NCBI RefSeq assembly: GCF_040939125.1
Contig: NZ_CP162495.1
Span: forward strand, 3,410,001-3,474,000
DNA: 64,000 nucleotides
Source of the DNA: Clostridium sp. BJN0013
GTDB taxonomy: Bacteria > Bacillota > Clostridia > Clostridiales > Clostridiaceae
Reading direction: 5' to 3'
Under the pieces are notes generated by a model. That model made no database searches. It was given only the letters and a program-made list of their open reading frames with translations, and was not told where the DNA came from. Positions within the stretch are counted from its first letter, which is position 1. Each line of letters opens with the position of its first letter. Shown in pieces: positions 18,015 to 27,646 of the stretch. The position numbers and the translations under genes were made by a program.

Positions 18015-19505
18015 TTATAATAAAAATTTTCTAATTTCTTCCTTCATATCTTCTCTCTTACATACAGTATTATGAACAACTTTACTATCTTCCAATTTTC
18101 TTATAGGTGCTGGAATTTCAAGTGATGCAATTTTACTCATCACTTCCACAAGTTCCATATCTTCGTCGGCACTATACTTAGTGTCCAAAGCACTCATTAC
18201 AGATTTGGTGAACTTAAATGGACTTGCTGTTGAAACCACTATAGTCTTTGTATTATCACAGGTATCCCTTAAATAATTTTTATAAACAGAATATGCAACA
18301 GAAGTATGGGTATCCATAAGATAATGGTATGTATTAAAAGTATCTTTTATACACTGCAAAGTTTCTTCTTCACCCGCAAATCCCCCATAAAATATCCCTA
18401 ATTCATCTTTCATATTTTCACTAATTGTATACTTATTGTGTCCATTTAAATTTGTCATTAATTTATTTACAACTGAGGAATCCCTGCCACTTATATCATA
18501 TATAAGCCTCTCGAGATTACTGGATATAAGTATATCCATAGAAGGGGATATGGTTAAAATAAATTCTCTTTCTGCATCATAAGTTCCACTTTTAAAGAAA
18601 TCGTAAAGTACCTTATTTTCATTTGACGCACATATGAGTTTATTAATTGGAAGTCCCATATTTTTAGCATAATAAGCTGCAAGTATATTGCCAAAGTTTC
18701 CTGTAGGAACAGAAAAATTTATTTTATCTCCAAAGTCTATTTCTCCTCTTCTTAAAAGTTCCATATATCCATAAAAATAATAAACTATCTGAGGAACAAG
18801 CCTTCCAATATTTATAGAATTGGCAGAGGAAAACATATAGGAATTCTTATCTAGTTCTTCTTTTAATTCATGATCATTGAAAATTTTCTTTACTTCGCTT
18901 TGAGCATCATCAAAATTTCCTTTTATACCTATAACCTTTGTATTTTTTCCCTGCTGGGTAACCATCTGCTTTTTCTGAATCTTGCTTACTCCCTGTTCCG
19001 GGAAAAATACTACTATTTTAGTTCCCTCTATATTTGCAAACCCCTCCAAAGCAGCCTTTCCCGTATCTCCGGATGTAGCTGTAAGTATTACTATTTCTTT
19101 ATGTAGTTTCTGTTTTTTAGCAGCAGTCTTCATCAAATGTGGTAGAAGACATAGTGCCATATCCTTAAAAGCTAAAGTGGGGCCATGAAATAATTCCAGA
19201 CAAAATACATCCCCAACCTTTTCCAAAGAAACTATTTTCTCTGATTCAAATTTATTATCATAGGCTAAATCTATGCATTTTTCTAATTCTTCTTTACTAA
19301 AATCTGTAAAGAATTTTTCAATTATACACAAGGCCAATTCCTTGTAAGTCATATCCTTAAGTTTTTTTAATTCCTCTTCATCTATAAAAGGTATGGTATC
19401 TGGAACAAACAATCCCCCATCCTCTGATATTCCATTTAATATTGCGCTGGATGCAGTAAAATTTTTATTTAAACCTCTGGTACTAGTATAATAAATCTCC
19501 TTCAA
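18015..19505 (-). CDS. thrC: Threonine synthase
   Basis: 496 residues, the long (class I) threonine synthase type. The enzyme converts O-phosphohomoserine to threonine with PLP. The N-terminus YYTSTRGLNKNFTASSAILN and the PLP-lysine motif GPTLAFKDMALCLLP (about residue 112) are typical. SGDTGKAALEGF and VPTGNFGNILAAYYAKNMG are the phosphate and cofactor binding loops. The start is TTG behind GGAGGAGTGAT. It is monocistronic with its own terminator. I see no T-box in the short upstream region. Confidence 0.96.
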   Translation of the reverse strand: MKEIYYTSTRGLNKNFTASSAILNGISEDGGLFVPDTIPFIDEEELKKLKDMTYKELALCIIEKFFTDFSKEELEKCIDLAYDNKFESEKIVSLEKVGDVFCLELFHGPTLAFKDMALCLLPHLMKTAAKKQKLHKEIVILTATSGDTGKAALEGFANIEGTKIVVFFPEQGVSKIQKKQMVTQQGKNTKVIGIKGNFDDAQSEVKKIFNDHELKEELDKNSYMFSSANSINIGRLVPQIVYYFYGYMELLRRGEIDFGDKINFSVPTGNFGNILAAYYAKNMGLPINKLICASNENKVLYDFFKSGTYDAEREFILTISPSMDILISSNLERLIYDISGRDSSVVNKLMTNLNGHNKYTISENMKDELGIFYGGFAGEEETLQCIKDTFNTYHYLMDTHTSVAYSVYKNYLRDTCDNTKTIVVSTASPFKFTKSVMSALDTKYSADEDMELVEVMSKIASLEIPAPIRKLEDSKVVHNTVCKREDMKEEIRKFLL

Positions 19506-19645
19506 AATATATCACTCCTCCTAAAATTATAACACCATGTAATTAACACATATTAATATATATAATAACATATGATATATAACTTGAAAATTATAATCGA
19601 AATATATTCTTACTACTATGAGCAAACTTCATCTGAATTTCTGGA

Positions 19646-20821
19646 TCACTTAATAGTAATTACATGATTAATTAGAGCAATAAATAAGAAAGTCAGTCCT
19701 GATATACATACTCCCGTCCAGCCGTATAAATTCCAGCTATAAGTACCTATAAAAGAGCCCAATGCTCCCCCGATAAAATAAGCAACCATAAAAACCGTAT
19801 TCAATCTATTTCTGGCTTCTGGAGAAAGACTATGTACACGGGTTTGATTTGAAACCTGACCTGATTGGGTACCAAGATCTAATAATATTAATCCAATTAT
19901 AAGTCCTATAATCTTATGTCCAAATATAAAAAATATTACAAATCCTGCTGCAGCAAAAAAAATAGAAATACCTACAGTAAATTTAGTTCCTTTCTTATCA
20001 CTAAAACTACCTATAATAGGAGCAGCAATTACCCCAGATATACCAATTAAACTAAATAACCCTGCAGCTTTACTTCCCATATTATAATTGGGTGATTCTA
20101 AAAAAAATATAATAGTTGTCCAAAATATACTGAAAGCTCCAAACATCATAGCGCCACTTAGAGATGCCTCTCTAAGCAGGGGTTCTTTCTTAATTATATC
20201 CTTTAAAGAAATAAGTATATTTTTATAAGATTCCTTGGATAGGGGCTGACTTTTAGGTAAAAATTTAATTACTGCTACATATAAAATAATCATAAGTATA
20301 GTGGCAATATAATACATACTTCTCCATCCTAAAAAAGTTCCTATAAATCCACTTATAGTGCGAGCTAATAAAATACCTGCTAAAAGCCCGCTTAAAACAG
20401 TTCCTAAAACCCGCCCCCTTTCTTCAGGTGATGAAAGTTCTGCTGCAAAAGGCACTATAAGTTGAGGAATTACTGTTGTAAATCCAACTAAAAAACTACA
20501 GCCAATAAGAACCTTCGCATCTTTACAAGAAGCAAATAAAAGTAAAGATATTGCAGAAGCCAATAATAATTTTAAAATCATTCCTTTTCTTTCTATGATA
20601 TCACCCAAAGGTATTATAAAAAACATTCCCATTCCATAACCTATTTGAGTAAAAGTAGATACTAAACCTATATCCTTTGTAGGTACATTGAGGCTTCTAG
20701 ATAAATCTCCAAGCAAAGGCTGATTGTAATATAGATTTGCTACCGTTACTCCACAAATTATAGCCATAATCCAAACAAGTCTGGAATCTATACTCTTATG
20801 ATATATTTCTTTATGTTCCAT
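19646..20821 (-). CDS. MFS transporter (drug/sugar efflux type)
   Basis: About 391 residues with 12 predicted membrane helices. Family markers are YYNQPLLGDLSRSLNV near helix 1, the loop PLGDIIERKGMILK between helices 2 and 3, and SFSDKKGTKFTVGIS in the repeated position of the second half. The arrangement resembles YnfM/YdhP-like efflux carriers, but the substrate is unknown. The ATG at 20821 follows GGAGG at good spacing; an in-frame ATG at 20836 overlaps that site. It is divergent from the cold-shock gene. Confidence 0.85.
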   Translation of the reverse strand: MEHKEIYHKSIDSRLVWIMAIICGVTVANLYYNQPLLGDLSRSLNVPTKDIGLVSTFTQIGYGMGMFFIIPLGDIIERKGMILKLLLASAISLLLFASCKDAKVLIGCSFLVGFTTVIPQLIVPFAAELSSPEERGRVLGTVLSGLLAGILLARTISGFIGTFLGWRSMYYIATILMIILYVAVIKFLPKSQPLSKESYKNILISLKDIIKKEPLLREASLSGAMMFGAFSIFWTTIIFFLESPNYNMGSKAAGLFSLIGISGVIAAPIIGSFSDKKGTKFTVGISIFFAAAGFVIFFIFGHKIIGLIIGLILLDLGTQSGQVSNQTRVHSLSPEARNRLNTVFMVAYFIGGALGSFIGTYSWNLYGWTGVCISGLTFLFIALINHVITIK

Positions 20822-21041
20822 GATAAATTCCTCCATAAATGCTGATAAAATTTATTTCGATTATATCATAAATCTAATGTATAATGTTTTTACTAAATAC
20901 CAATAATAGAAATAAATACTTTAAAATATGTTGTTAATTTTATTTCTTTATGATATACTAATATAATCAATAATTAATAAACACCTATATACGAAATTAA
21001 GATATATCAATTATAAGTGTTTTATCTTAGGAGGATAATAA

Positions 21042-21245
21042 ATGAAAACAGGAACAGTAAAATGGTTTAACTCTGAGAAAGGATTTGGATTTATTGAAGT
21101 CCCAGGTGAAAATGATGTATTCGTACACTTCACTGCAATTCAGAGTAATGAGTCAAGAAAGAACTTAGAAGAAGGTCAGAAAGTTCAATTTGATGTTGAA
21201 GAAGGACCAAAGGGTCTTCAAGCTGCTAATGTTGTAAAATTATAA
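21042..21245 (+). CDS. Cold-shock protein (CspA family)
   Basis: 67 residues, one cold-shock domain. The RNA-binding motifs RNP1 (KGFGFI) and RNP2 (VFVHF) are intact within the [16 protein letters not shown] and [10 protein letters not shown] segments. It binds single-stranded nucleic acid and acts as an RNA chaperone. A strong AGGAGG site precedes the ATG. The 5' leader is up to 200 bases long, as is common for csp genes, but I cannot identify a defined thermosensor in it. Confidence 0.97.
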   Translation: MKTGTVKWFNSEKGFGFIEVPGENDVFVHFTAIQSNESRKNLEEGQKVQFDVEEGPKGLQAANVVKL

Positions 21246-21296
21246 TATAATTTTATAGCATAATAAAACATCTTAACATAAATGAACGAATGTTTT

Positions 21297-21326
21297 AACC
21301 ACCTTTATTTTAAAAGGTGGTTTTTC
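21297..21326 (+). terminator. Terminator after the cold-shock gene
   Basis: AACCACCTTTA pairs with AAAGGTGGTT followed by TTTTCATTTTT. It can also serve the convergent sdaAA gene. Confidence 0.88.
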
Positions 21327-21350
21327 ATTTTTAGAAATAGCTTTTAATTC

Positions 21351-22229
21351 TTATATATTATTCCCTAGAACTTTTTCCTTCAATTTAAGCCCTGTATCTG
21401 TAACTGCAACCCCTCCAAGAGCCGTTTCCCTTAATTCACAGGGTAATTGCTTTCCCACTTTATACATGGCCAAAACAGTATTATCAAAAGGAATGTTACT
21501 GCAGACTCCTGCCATAACCATATCTGCTGTAGTTAACGCACTCACTGTTCCACCCACATTTCGCTTGGCACAGGGAATTTCTACAAGCCCTGCCACCGGG
21601 TCACATACTAAACCCATTATATTTTTTATTACTATAGCAGCAGCATCTAATGCTTGTTTGGGAGTACCCCCCATAATTTCAACTATTCCTGCCGCTGCCA
21701 TGGCTGCCGCAGAACCACATTCTGCCTGGCATCCACCTTCTGCCCCGGACATACTGGCATTTTTAGCTATTATTATACCTACTCCAGAAGCAGTAAACAA
21801 TCCCCTAATCATATCCTCATCTTTTTTATCTAGTATTTCTCCTGCAGTTATTATTGCTCCTGGGATTATCCCGCAGGAACCGGCTGTAGGTGCCGCCACA
21901 ACTTTCCCCATAGCAGCATTTACCTCTGAACAAGATAAAGCTCTTGCCATAGCCTTTACCATATACTTGCCTGTAAGAGTTTCTCCCCTTTCATAATATT
22001 TATTTAATTTATAGGCATCTCCTCCTGTAAGTCCACTTATAGATTTCATTTTATGAGTTAACCCATACTCTGCAGAATCTTTCATCACATAAAAATTTTT
22101 TGTCATGGCCTTAAAAACTTCTTCTCTACTTCTATTCTCTGATTTCATTTCTTCTCCAATTACATATTCCCATATTTTTATCTTCTTTTTACTGCATATA
22201 TCTATTAATTCACTGCCGGTATCAACCAT
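21351..22229 (-). CDS. sdaAA: L-serine dehydratase, iron-sulfur-dependent, alpha subunit
   Basis: About 292 residues. It is the catalytic subunit of the two-subunit Gram-positive enzyme that deaminates serine to pyruvate and ammonia with a [4Fe-4S] cluster. The cluster cysteines are in GSCGIIPGAI, GLVCDPVAGLVEIPCAKRN and nearby. The gly-rich GAEGGCQAECGSAAAM is conserved. The ATG at 22229 follows AGGAGGAGTAAT; an in-frame upstream ATG (22244) is within the ribosome site. It starts two bases after the sdaAB stop, so the subunits are coupled. Confidence 0.95.
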   Translation of the reverse strand: MVDTGSELIDICSKKKIKIWEYVIGEEMKSENRSREEVFKAMTKNFYVMKDSAEYGLTHKMKSISGLTGGDAYKLNKYYERGETLTGKYMVKAMARALSCSEVNAAMGKVVAAPTAGSCGIIPGAIITAGEILDKKDEDMIRGLFTASGVGIIIAKNASMSGAEGGCQAECGSAAAMAAAGIVEIMGGTPKQALDAAAIVIKNIMGLVCDPVAGLVEIPCAKRNVGGTVSALTTADMVMAGVCSNIPFDNTVLAMYKVGKQLPCELRETALGGVAVTDTGLKLKEKVLGNNI

Positions 22230-22230
22230 A

Positions 22231-22914
22231 TTACTCCTCCTCATTTACAGGATTTATAGCCCTTACCTTATATATATTAGGTATATTTTCTATTTCATCC
22301 ACTACATCTTGCACAATAAAATCATCCACTTCAAATACCATAACTGCTCTGGAGCCTTTTATACTTTTTCTATATACTTTCATAAAAGCTATATTTATTT
22401 TATGTATATAAAGTATTTCCGATACTCTGGCAACCATACCTGGCATATCTAAATGATTTATAAGTATAGTAGGATAAACTCCTGTAAATTCTATTTTATC
22501 CTTATCCACTTCATTTATTACTATATTACCCCCTCCTATAGAGGAGCCCATTATTTGTGATACTTCGCCATTTTTTTTAGTTATAATAAATTTAACTGTA
22601 TTTGGATGTACATCTCCTAAATCCTTTTCTATAAATTCTATGGAAATACCTCTTTTCTCTGCTATTTTCATAGAATTCTTTAAATTTTCATCCCATGGAC
22701 TCATACCTAATATTCCAGCAACTAGTGCTTTATCTGTACCGTGTCCTTTATAAATTTTGGCAAAAGAACCATGAAGTAAAAACTGAACTTTTGAAATGTT
22801 ACCTCCTGCAATAACTTCTGCAACTTTGGCCAATTTTGCCGCCCCTGCTGTATGAGAACTTGAAGGACCTATCATAATAGGTCCTAAAATATCAAAAACA
22901 CTATATTCCCTCAT
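22231..22914 (-). CDS. sdaAB: L-serine dehydratase, iron-sulfur-dependent, beta subunit
   Basis: 227 residues. The N-terminal SDH-beta domain begins REYSVFDILGPIMIGPSSSH with the conserved SSSHTAGA stretch. The C-terminal part (about residues 145-220) is an ACT domain that reads YPTILINHLDMPGMVARVSE. The beta subunit supports the serine site with the alpha subunit encoded directly downstream. The pair supplies pyruvate from serine. Confidence 0.95.
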   Translation of the reverse strand: MREYSVFDILGPIMIGPSSSHTAGAAKLAKVAEVIAGGNISKVQFLLHGSFAKIYKGHGTDKALVAGILGMSPWDENLKNSMKIAEKRGISIEFIEKDLGDVHPNTVKFIITKKNGEVSQIMGSSIGGGNIVINEVDKDKIEFTGVYPTILINHLDMPGMVARVSEILYIHKINIAFMKVYRKSIKGSRAVMVFEVDDFIVQDVVDEIENIPNIYKVRAINPVNEEE

Positions 22915-23000
22915 AATTTAAACCAACCCCTTCACTGGAAGCTTTATATTTAAAATTAGTATACTATATTAATTTACATAAAATAAGTCATATTATACTA

Positions 23001-23399
23001 TTAATTTGGTAAGGGCATTTTATCTATACACATACATTTTAAATGTTCCTTTATTTCTTCTATACTTTTACCTATACTGGCATCTACTACAGCTATTAGT
23101 GCTGATTCTACCAGTGCCCCATTTATTATTTGAACCTTAGATTGCATACTCTTATCTAAAAATTCAATTGCCATCTCCGCATTCATATATGCACTGCCTA
23201 AATCAAATAATATTAGCACTCCATCTTCACTATAAACCTTTTCTATAGCACTTTTTATCTTACATGCATCAGTACCAAGTCTGCCATCTTTTGTACCTCC
23301 AGCAGATGCTACATTACTATCTGGAGAAATTTGCTCAACCAGATTTTTTACTCCTCTAGCAATTTCACTACTATGGGATACGATTACAACGCCAACCAT
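23001..23399 (-). CDS. dhaM: PTS-dependent dihydroxyacetone kinase phosphotransferase subunit DhaM (EIIA-man fold)
   Basis: 132 residues, only the EIIA-mannose-type domain. VGVVIVSHSSEIARGVKNLV carries the phosphorylated histidine (His-9), and ASAGGTKDGRLGTDACKI and ILFDLGSAYMNAEMA are diagnostic DhaM segments. In the usual pathway it receives phosphate from HPr and passes it to ADP on DhaL. It has no HPr or EI domains fused, which is the Gram-positive form. It lies just downstream of dhaL. No dhaK is present. Confidence 0.92.
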   Translation of the reverse strand: MVGVVIVSHSSEIARGVKNLVEQISPDSNVASAGGTKDGRLGTDACKIKSAIEKVYSEDGVLILFDLGSAYMNAEMAIEFLDKSMQSKVQIINGALVESALIAVVDASIGKSIEEIKEHLKCMCIDKMPLPN

Positions 23400-23433
23400 T
23401 AAAATAACCTCCTAATAAATTTAGTTAACTAAA

Positions 23434-24087
23434 TTAACTCTTTTCTACTGCACATAGTTTTTTAACTCCTTCATAAACAGCATTCAATATAAGATAACTG
23501 GATGTAGCTCCAGGGTCTGGATACCCTATGCTTTTTTCTCCCAGATAACTGGCTTTTCCATTTTTACAAATTATACTTTCAGTGCTCTTTGCCCCTTTAA
23601 AAGCAGCATTTTTTACATTCTCAAGAGATTGTATACTATCTAATCCTTTACTTATAGAATATCTTAAAGAGTTCACCGCTGGTTCTATGGCATCTATCAT
23701 AGTCTTACCTCCAAGCCTTCCTCTCCCTCTCATTTTAATCCCAGATAAAGCTTGTTCAAGCATTTTTAAAAAATCATTTATATCCACAGTTTGTTTTCCC
23801 TCTACTGTCATACCTGCTCTTATAAAAGCAGTACCATAAAGAGAACCTGACGCTCCTCCTGTATTTGATACCAAAATCATGCCAACTTTTTTAAGAATAT
23901 ATCCCACATCGCTTAGATCCTTATCCCTTAGTTTTCTTATCACAGCCGTAAATCCCTTGTCCAAATTCAAGCCATGATCTCCATCTCCTATAGCTGCATC
24001 AAGTTCAGTTAAATAATCTACATTTTCATTTATCAATGTAGCCATTCTATTTATTATTCCTATTACCTGTACTCCATTTATGCTCAT
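23434..24087 (-). CDS. dhaL: Dihydroxyacetone kinase ADP-binding subunit DhaL
   Basis: About 217 residues. The DhaL nucleotide loop is AAIGDGDHGLNLDKGF, with ISNTGGASGSLYGTAF-like (VSNTGGASGSLYGTAFIRAG), GRGRLGGKTMIDAIEP and YPDPGATSSYLILNA also present. It holds ADP/ATP and phosphorylates dihydroxyacetone bound to DhaK. The ATG at 24087 follows AAGGAGAT; an upstream in-frame ATG (24132) has no ribosome site. It is the first gene of a dhaL-dhaM pair. The expected dhaK is not upstream, where a divergent gene starts. Confidence 0.92.
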   Translation of the reverse strand: MSINGVQVIGIINRMATLINENVDYLTELDAAIGDGDHGLNLDKGFTAVIRKLRDKDLSDVGYILKKVGMILVSNTGGASGSLYGTAFIRAGMTVEGKQTVDINDFLKMLEQALSGIKMRGRGRLGGKTMIDAIEPAVNSLRYSISKGLDSIQSLENVKNAAFKGAKSTESIICKNGKASYLGEKSIGYPDPGATSSYLILNAVYEGVKKLCAVEKS

Positions 24088-24375
24088 ATATATGTATCTC
24101 CTTCTACATTTATATTTTATATAAATAGCCATTTTTAGCAGCTACGTTATCGTTTACAGCTATACTATCTCACCATCATAATATCCTCTTTATATTTGTT
24201 ACATATAATATATAAGAAATATAAAAAATGTGCAATGTTTTATTCATAAAATAAAAAAATAATTTGGTACATTTATAATTACAGCTACATAATATAAATA
24301 GAAGTAAAAGTACGCCAACTATACTTTTTAAATACTTTTACTTATTATAATAAAGCTAACAGGAAGTGATTTCAA

Positions 24376-25692
24376 TTGTCCTATGGTGAAATAAATTACG
24401 GCTACAGAGGACTTATAACGGGCGTAAATGCAAAAATTCCTTTAAAAAATAATAAATTTGTAACTGCCATAAATTTTGATAACGCAGCTACTACTCCACC
24501 TTTTAACTATGTTTTAAAAAAAATAAATGATTTTTCACCATATTATTCCTCAATTCATAGAGGAACTGGTTTTAAATCTCAATTTTCCTCTGAAGCTTAT
24601 GAACTTTCAAGAAATACTATATGTAATTTTGTCCACTGCGACAGCAAAGAAAATACAGTGATTTATGTGAAAAATACTACAGAGGCTATAAATAAATTAT
24701 CCTACATTTTCAACGACTTATATAAGGATTCAATTATATTGACCACTCGAATGGAACATCATTCTAATGATTTGCCCTGGAGACATAAATTTAAAGTAGA
24801 TTATGTGGAATTGGACGAGCTTGGGAAATTAAATTTATCAGATTTAAAATATAAATTAAAAAAGCATAACGGTAAAATCAAACTAGTATGTATAGCAGGA
24901 GCTTCCAATGTAACAGGCTATAAAAATCCAATATATGAAATAGCAAAAATTGCCCACAGCTTTGGAGCAGAAATTCTTGTAGATGGTGCGCAAACTGTAG
25001 CTCATTATCCCATATATATGAATCGTCCATTAAAGGAAGAGTGTATTGACTATCTAGCTTTTTCTGCCCACAAAATGTATGCTCCTTTTGGCATAGGTGT
25101 ACTGATAGGCCCCAAAAAAACCTTTCAGAATAATATAGATCCAGAATACAGTGGAGGTGGTACAATAAAACTGGTAACAGATGATTATGTACTTTGGGCT
25201 GACCCTCCTGAAAAAAATGAAGCCGGAACTCCTAATGTAATAGGAGTAATAGCCCTCACAGCTGCAATAAAAGTATTAAATAAACTAGGTATGGATGCCA
25301 TAGATAATAAAGAAATGCAGCTTTATAATTATGCTTTAAACAAAATGATGAAACTTCCAGATATTATTTTTTATGGTGATATAAAGCCCAATTGTGATAA
25401 AGTTGCCATATTGCCTTTTAATATAAAAGGCATTCATCACGAAACCACTGCAAAGCTTCTTTCAAGCCTTAGTGGCATTGCAGTAAGAAGTGGATGTTTT
25501 TGTGCTCACCCCTATGTACAAAGACTTTTGAAACTTTCTCCGGATGAAATAAATTATTTTAAATATAACTATAATGATTTCCGTCCCGGTATGGTTAGAT
25601 TAAGTTTTGGATTATATAATACTTATAATGAGGTGGATATTTTAATTAATACCTTAAAAAAGATAATTAAAAACAAAAGTACTATAATATAA
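24376..25692 (+). CDS. Class V aminotransferase, cysteine desulfurase-like (SufS/CsdA-like)
   Basis: 438 residues. FDNAATTPPFNYVLKKI is the family start, and the PLP-binding lysine is in FSAHKMYAPFGIGVLIG. A C-terminal cysteine loop, VRSGCFCAHPYVQRLL, is where SufS-type enzymes hold the persulfide cysteine. The start is TTG behind AGGAAGTGAT. No sufU/iscU scaffold is nearby, so its role could be sulfur transfer to another acceptor or selenocysteine/isopenicillin-epimerase-like chemistry. It is followed by a terminator and then stands alone. Confidence 0.82.
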   Translation: MSYGEINYGYRGLITGVNAKIPLKNNKFVTAINFDNAATTPPFNYVLKKINDFSPYYSSIHRGTGFKSQFSSEAYELSRNTICNFVHCDSKENTVIYVKNTTEAINKLSYIFNDLYKDSIILTTRMEHHSNDLPWRHKFKVDYVELDELGKLNLSDLKYKLKKHNGKIKLVCIAGASNVTGYKNPIYEIAKIAHSFGAEILVDGAQTVAHYPIYMNRPLKEECIDYLAFSAHKMYAPFGIGVLIGPKKTFQNNIDPEYSGGGTIKLVTDDYVLWADPPEKNEAGTPNVIGVIALTAAIKVLNKLGMDAIDNKEMQLYNYALNKMMKLPDIIFYGDIKPNCDKVAILPFNIKGIHHETTAKLLSSLSGIAVRSGCFCAHPYVQRLLKLSPDEINYFKYNYNDFRPGMVRLSFGLYNTYNEVDILINTLKKIIKNKSTII

Positions 25693-25706
25693 TAAATTTG
25701 TCTTTA

Positions 25707-25752
25707 TAATACAACATATATTTCAACAGAATATGTTGTATTATAATTTTTT
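25707..25752. terminator. Bidirectional terminator hairpin
   Basis: ATAATACAACATAT and ATATGTTGTATTAT form a perfect 14-base stem followed by AATTTTTT. It separates convergent genes. Confidence 0.9.
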
Positions 25753-25825
25753 GCATTATTAAAAGATAATTAATGTGTAATTAAATTCACAAGTTCCATA
25801 GTATACCTTAGATCTTTAATACCTA

Positions 25826-26257
25826 TCATTTACCAGAAAGTCCTGCAGACAATATAAATAACATAATTATTGGAGTACTGTCACATATAATCCACCCTAA
25901 AAATATAAATATAAGGTTCATTTTACCATATCTTCTGTAAAAGTATAGTATAAGATTATATATAAAAAATAAATTGGTCATAATAAATATAAGTATTATC
26001 GGAATTGGGTTTGATATTCCATAAACTACTACAATATGGAGCATAAAAATTAATGCTAAAACAGTAGTTATTATGAAAAATATTTTAAGTCCGTCCCTAT
26101 TTTTAACTTTAAAAAATATATAATATCCATCATATATACATAGTGCCAGAGGAATCAAAGCAATAATTTCTAATTTATCCACATAAAAATATGCTGCAGT
26201 CAAAGCTGCTACAAAAAACAATATTTTAATATTAAAATTCAAACTTTTGTCATTCAT
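25826..26257 (-). CDS. Small integral membrane protein, unknown
   Basis: 143 residues with about four hydrophobic helices (around residues 8-25, 30-48, 58-85 and 95-140) and short charged loops such as KVKNRDGLK and YFYRRYGKMN. No family motif is recognised. The ATG has an AAGGGAT ribosome site. It is monocistronic and divergent from the TauE/SafE gene. Confidence 0.7.
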   Translation of the reverse strand: MNDKSLNFNIKILFFVAALTAAYFYVDKLEIIALIPLALCIYDGYYIFFKVKNRDGLKIFFIITTVLALIFMLHIVVVYGISNPIPIILIFIMTNLFFIYNLILYFYRRYGKMNLIFIFLGWIICDSTPIIMLFILSAGLSGK

Positions 26258-26380
26258 TATAAACTATCCCTTACCTCCATATATTTTTGATACTTTCATG
26301 TTTTTAAATATACCAAGTACATATTCCTTGTTATAATAATACTTGAAAAATAAAATTTATTCAACATAGGAGATGATATA

Positions 26381-27217
26381 TTGTCACTTTTAATATTACA
26401 GATTTTTATTATATCTATACTTGCAGGCATAGTTGGATCCATATTAGGCCTAGGTGGTGGAACTATAATTACTCCTGCTCTTACTATTTTGTTTGGTATA
26501 GATATAAAATACGCTATAGGTGCCAGCTTAATATCAGTAATCGCTACCTCCAGCGGTTCTGCTGTAGCCTACATAAGAGATAAATTAACCAATATAAGAA
26601 TTGGAATGTTTCTTGAAATAGCTACTACCCTAGGTGCTACAACAGGTGCTTTTCTGGGTGGAATTATAAATCCATATTATCTCTATTTTTTATTTGGTAT
26701 ACTTCTTCTATATTCTGCCTTTGCCATGTTTAAAAAAGGTAGGATGGAATCCACTGAAATTATTCAGGCTCACCCTCTTGCAGAAAAACTTAAACTAAAT
26801 GGACAATATCATGATAAATTTTTAAATGAGGATATATCATACAAAGTATCCGGAGTCCCTTCAGGATTTGGAGTAATGTATGGTGCTGGAATTATTTCAG
26901 GCCTCCTTGGAATTGGAAGTGGAAGTTTTAAAGTTATGGCTATGGATTTATTCATGAAATTACCTCTAAAAGTTTCCAGTGCCACCAGTAATTTTATGAT
27001 GGGTGTTACTGCCACTGCCAGTGCAGGAATATATCTTTCAAGAGGAGAAATTGACCCTAAAATTTCTGCTCCAGTTGCCCTTGGAGTTTTATTAGGTGCC
27101 ACAATAGGCGCTAGAATTATGGAAAATATGAAAAGCAAAACTATCAGAAAAATATTTGTGCCTTTTCTTATTTATATTTCAATACAAATGATATTAAAAG
27201 GATTAGGAGGTAAATGA
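26381..27217 (+). CDS. TauE/SafE (UPF0721) family anion exporter
   Basis: 278 residues and about eight membrane helices in two similar halves. The repeated glycine-rich motif is GSILGLGGGTIITPAL near residue 20 and SGLLGIGSGSFKVMAM near residue 175. The family exports sulfite, sulfoacetate and related organosulfur anions. The TTG start follows AGGAGATGAT. The next gene overlaps it by four bases and encodes a DUF1634 protein, a common partner. The substrate is unknown. Confidence 0.88.
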   Translation: MSLLILQIFIISILAGIVGSILGLGGGTIITPALTILFGIDIKYAIGASLISVIATSSGSAVAYIRDKLTNIRIGMFLEIATTLGATTGAFLGGIINPYYLYFLFGILLLYSAFAMFKKGRMESTEIIQAHPLAEKLKLNGQYHDKFLNEDISYKVSGVPSGFGVMYGAGIISGLLGIGSGSFKVMAMDLFMKLPLKVSSATSNFMMGVTATASAGIYLSRGEIDPKISAPVALGVLLGATIGARIMENMKSKTIRKIFVPFLIYISIQMILKGLGGK

Positions 27218-27585
27218 TGAAGGATCATACCAGTAATGAAAAAAATGTACATAATATAGAATTAATAATAGGAATATTTTTAAGAATAGGAATAATACTA
27301 AGTTCAATTATAATCCTTACAGGTCTTATAATGTTTTTGACATTAGGTTATACAGGATATTCACCAAATTATTATCCCACCTCTCCTTTGGAAATATTAA
27401 AAGACAGCATCTATTTAAAACCCTATGCCATTATAATGTTAGGGTTATTGTCCTTAATATTGATACCTATGCTGCGTGTGGCAATATCTATACTAGTATT
27501 TTTAAAAGAAAAAGACTTTTTATATGTAAAAATCACCACATTAGTACTTTTAATACTTATATTAAGTTTTTTTACAGCAAGATGA
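27214..27585 (+). CDS. DUF1634 membrane protein
   Basis: 123 residues with three membrane helices (about 20-45, 70-95 and 105-122). The central YYPTSPLEILKDSIYLKPYA segment followed by IMLGLLSLILIPMLRVAISI fits the DUF1634 family, whose genes usually follow TauE/SafE genes. The start overlaps the upstream stop (ATGA), implying coupled translation and a possible accessory role in export. Confidence 0.85.
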   Translation: MMKDHTSNEKNVHNIELIIGIFLRIGIILSSIIILTGLIMFLTLGYTGYSPNYYPTSPLEILKDSIYLKPYAIIMLGLLSLILIPMLRVAISILVFLKEKDFLYVKITTLVLLILILSFFTAR

Positions 27586-27608
27586 GTCAATTTATAGTTT
27601 TAAATGCT

Positions 27609-27640
27609 TATCCTCCAGCTAGAAAAGTTGGAGGATATCT
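27609..27640. terminator. Bidirectional hairpin between DUF1634 and pepD
   Basis: TATCCTCCA and TGGAGGATA form a stem around GCTAGAAAAGT, between convergent genes. The T-run is weak on both strands. Confidence 0.65.
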
Positions 27641-27646
27641 TAAAAT

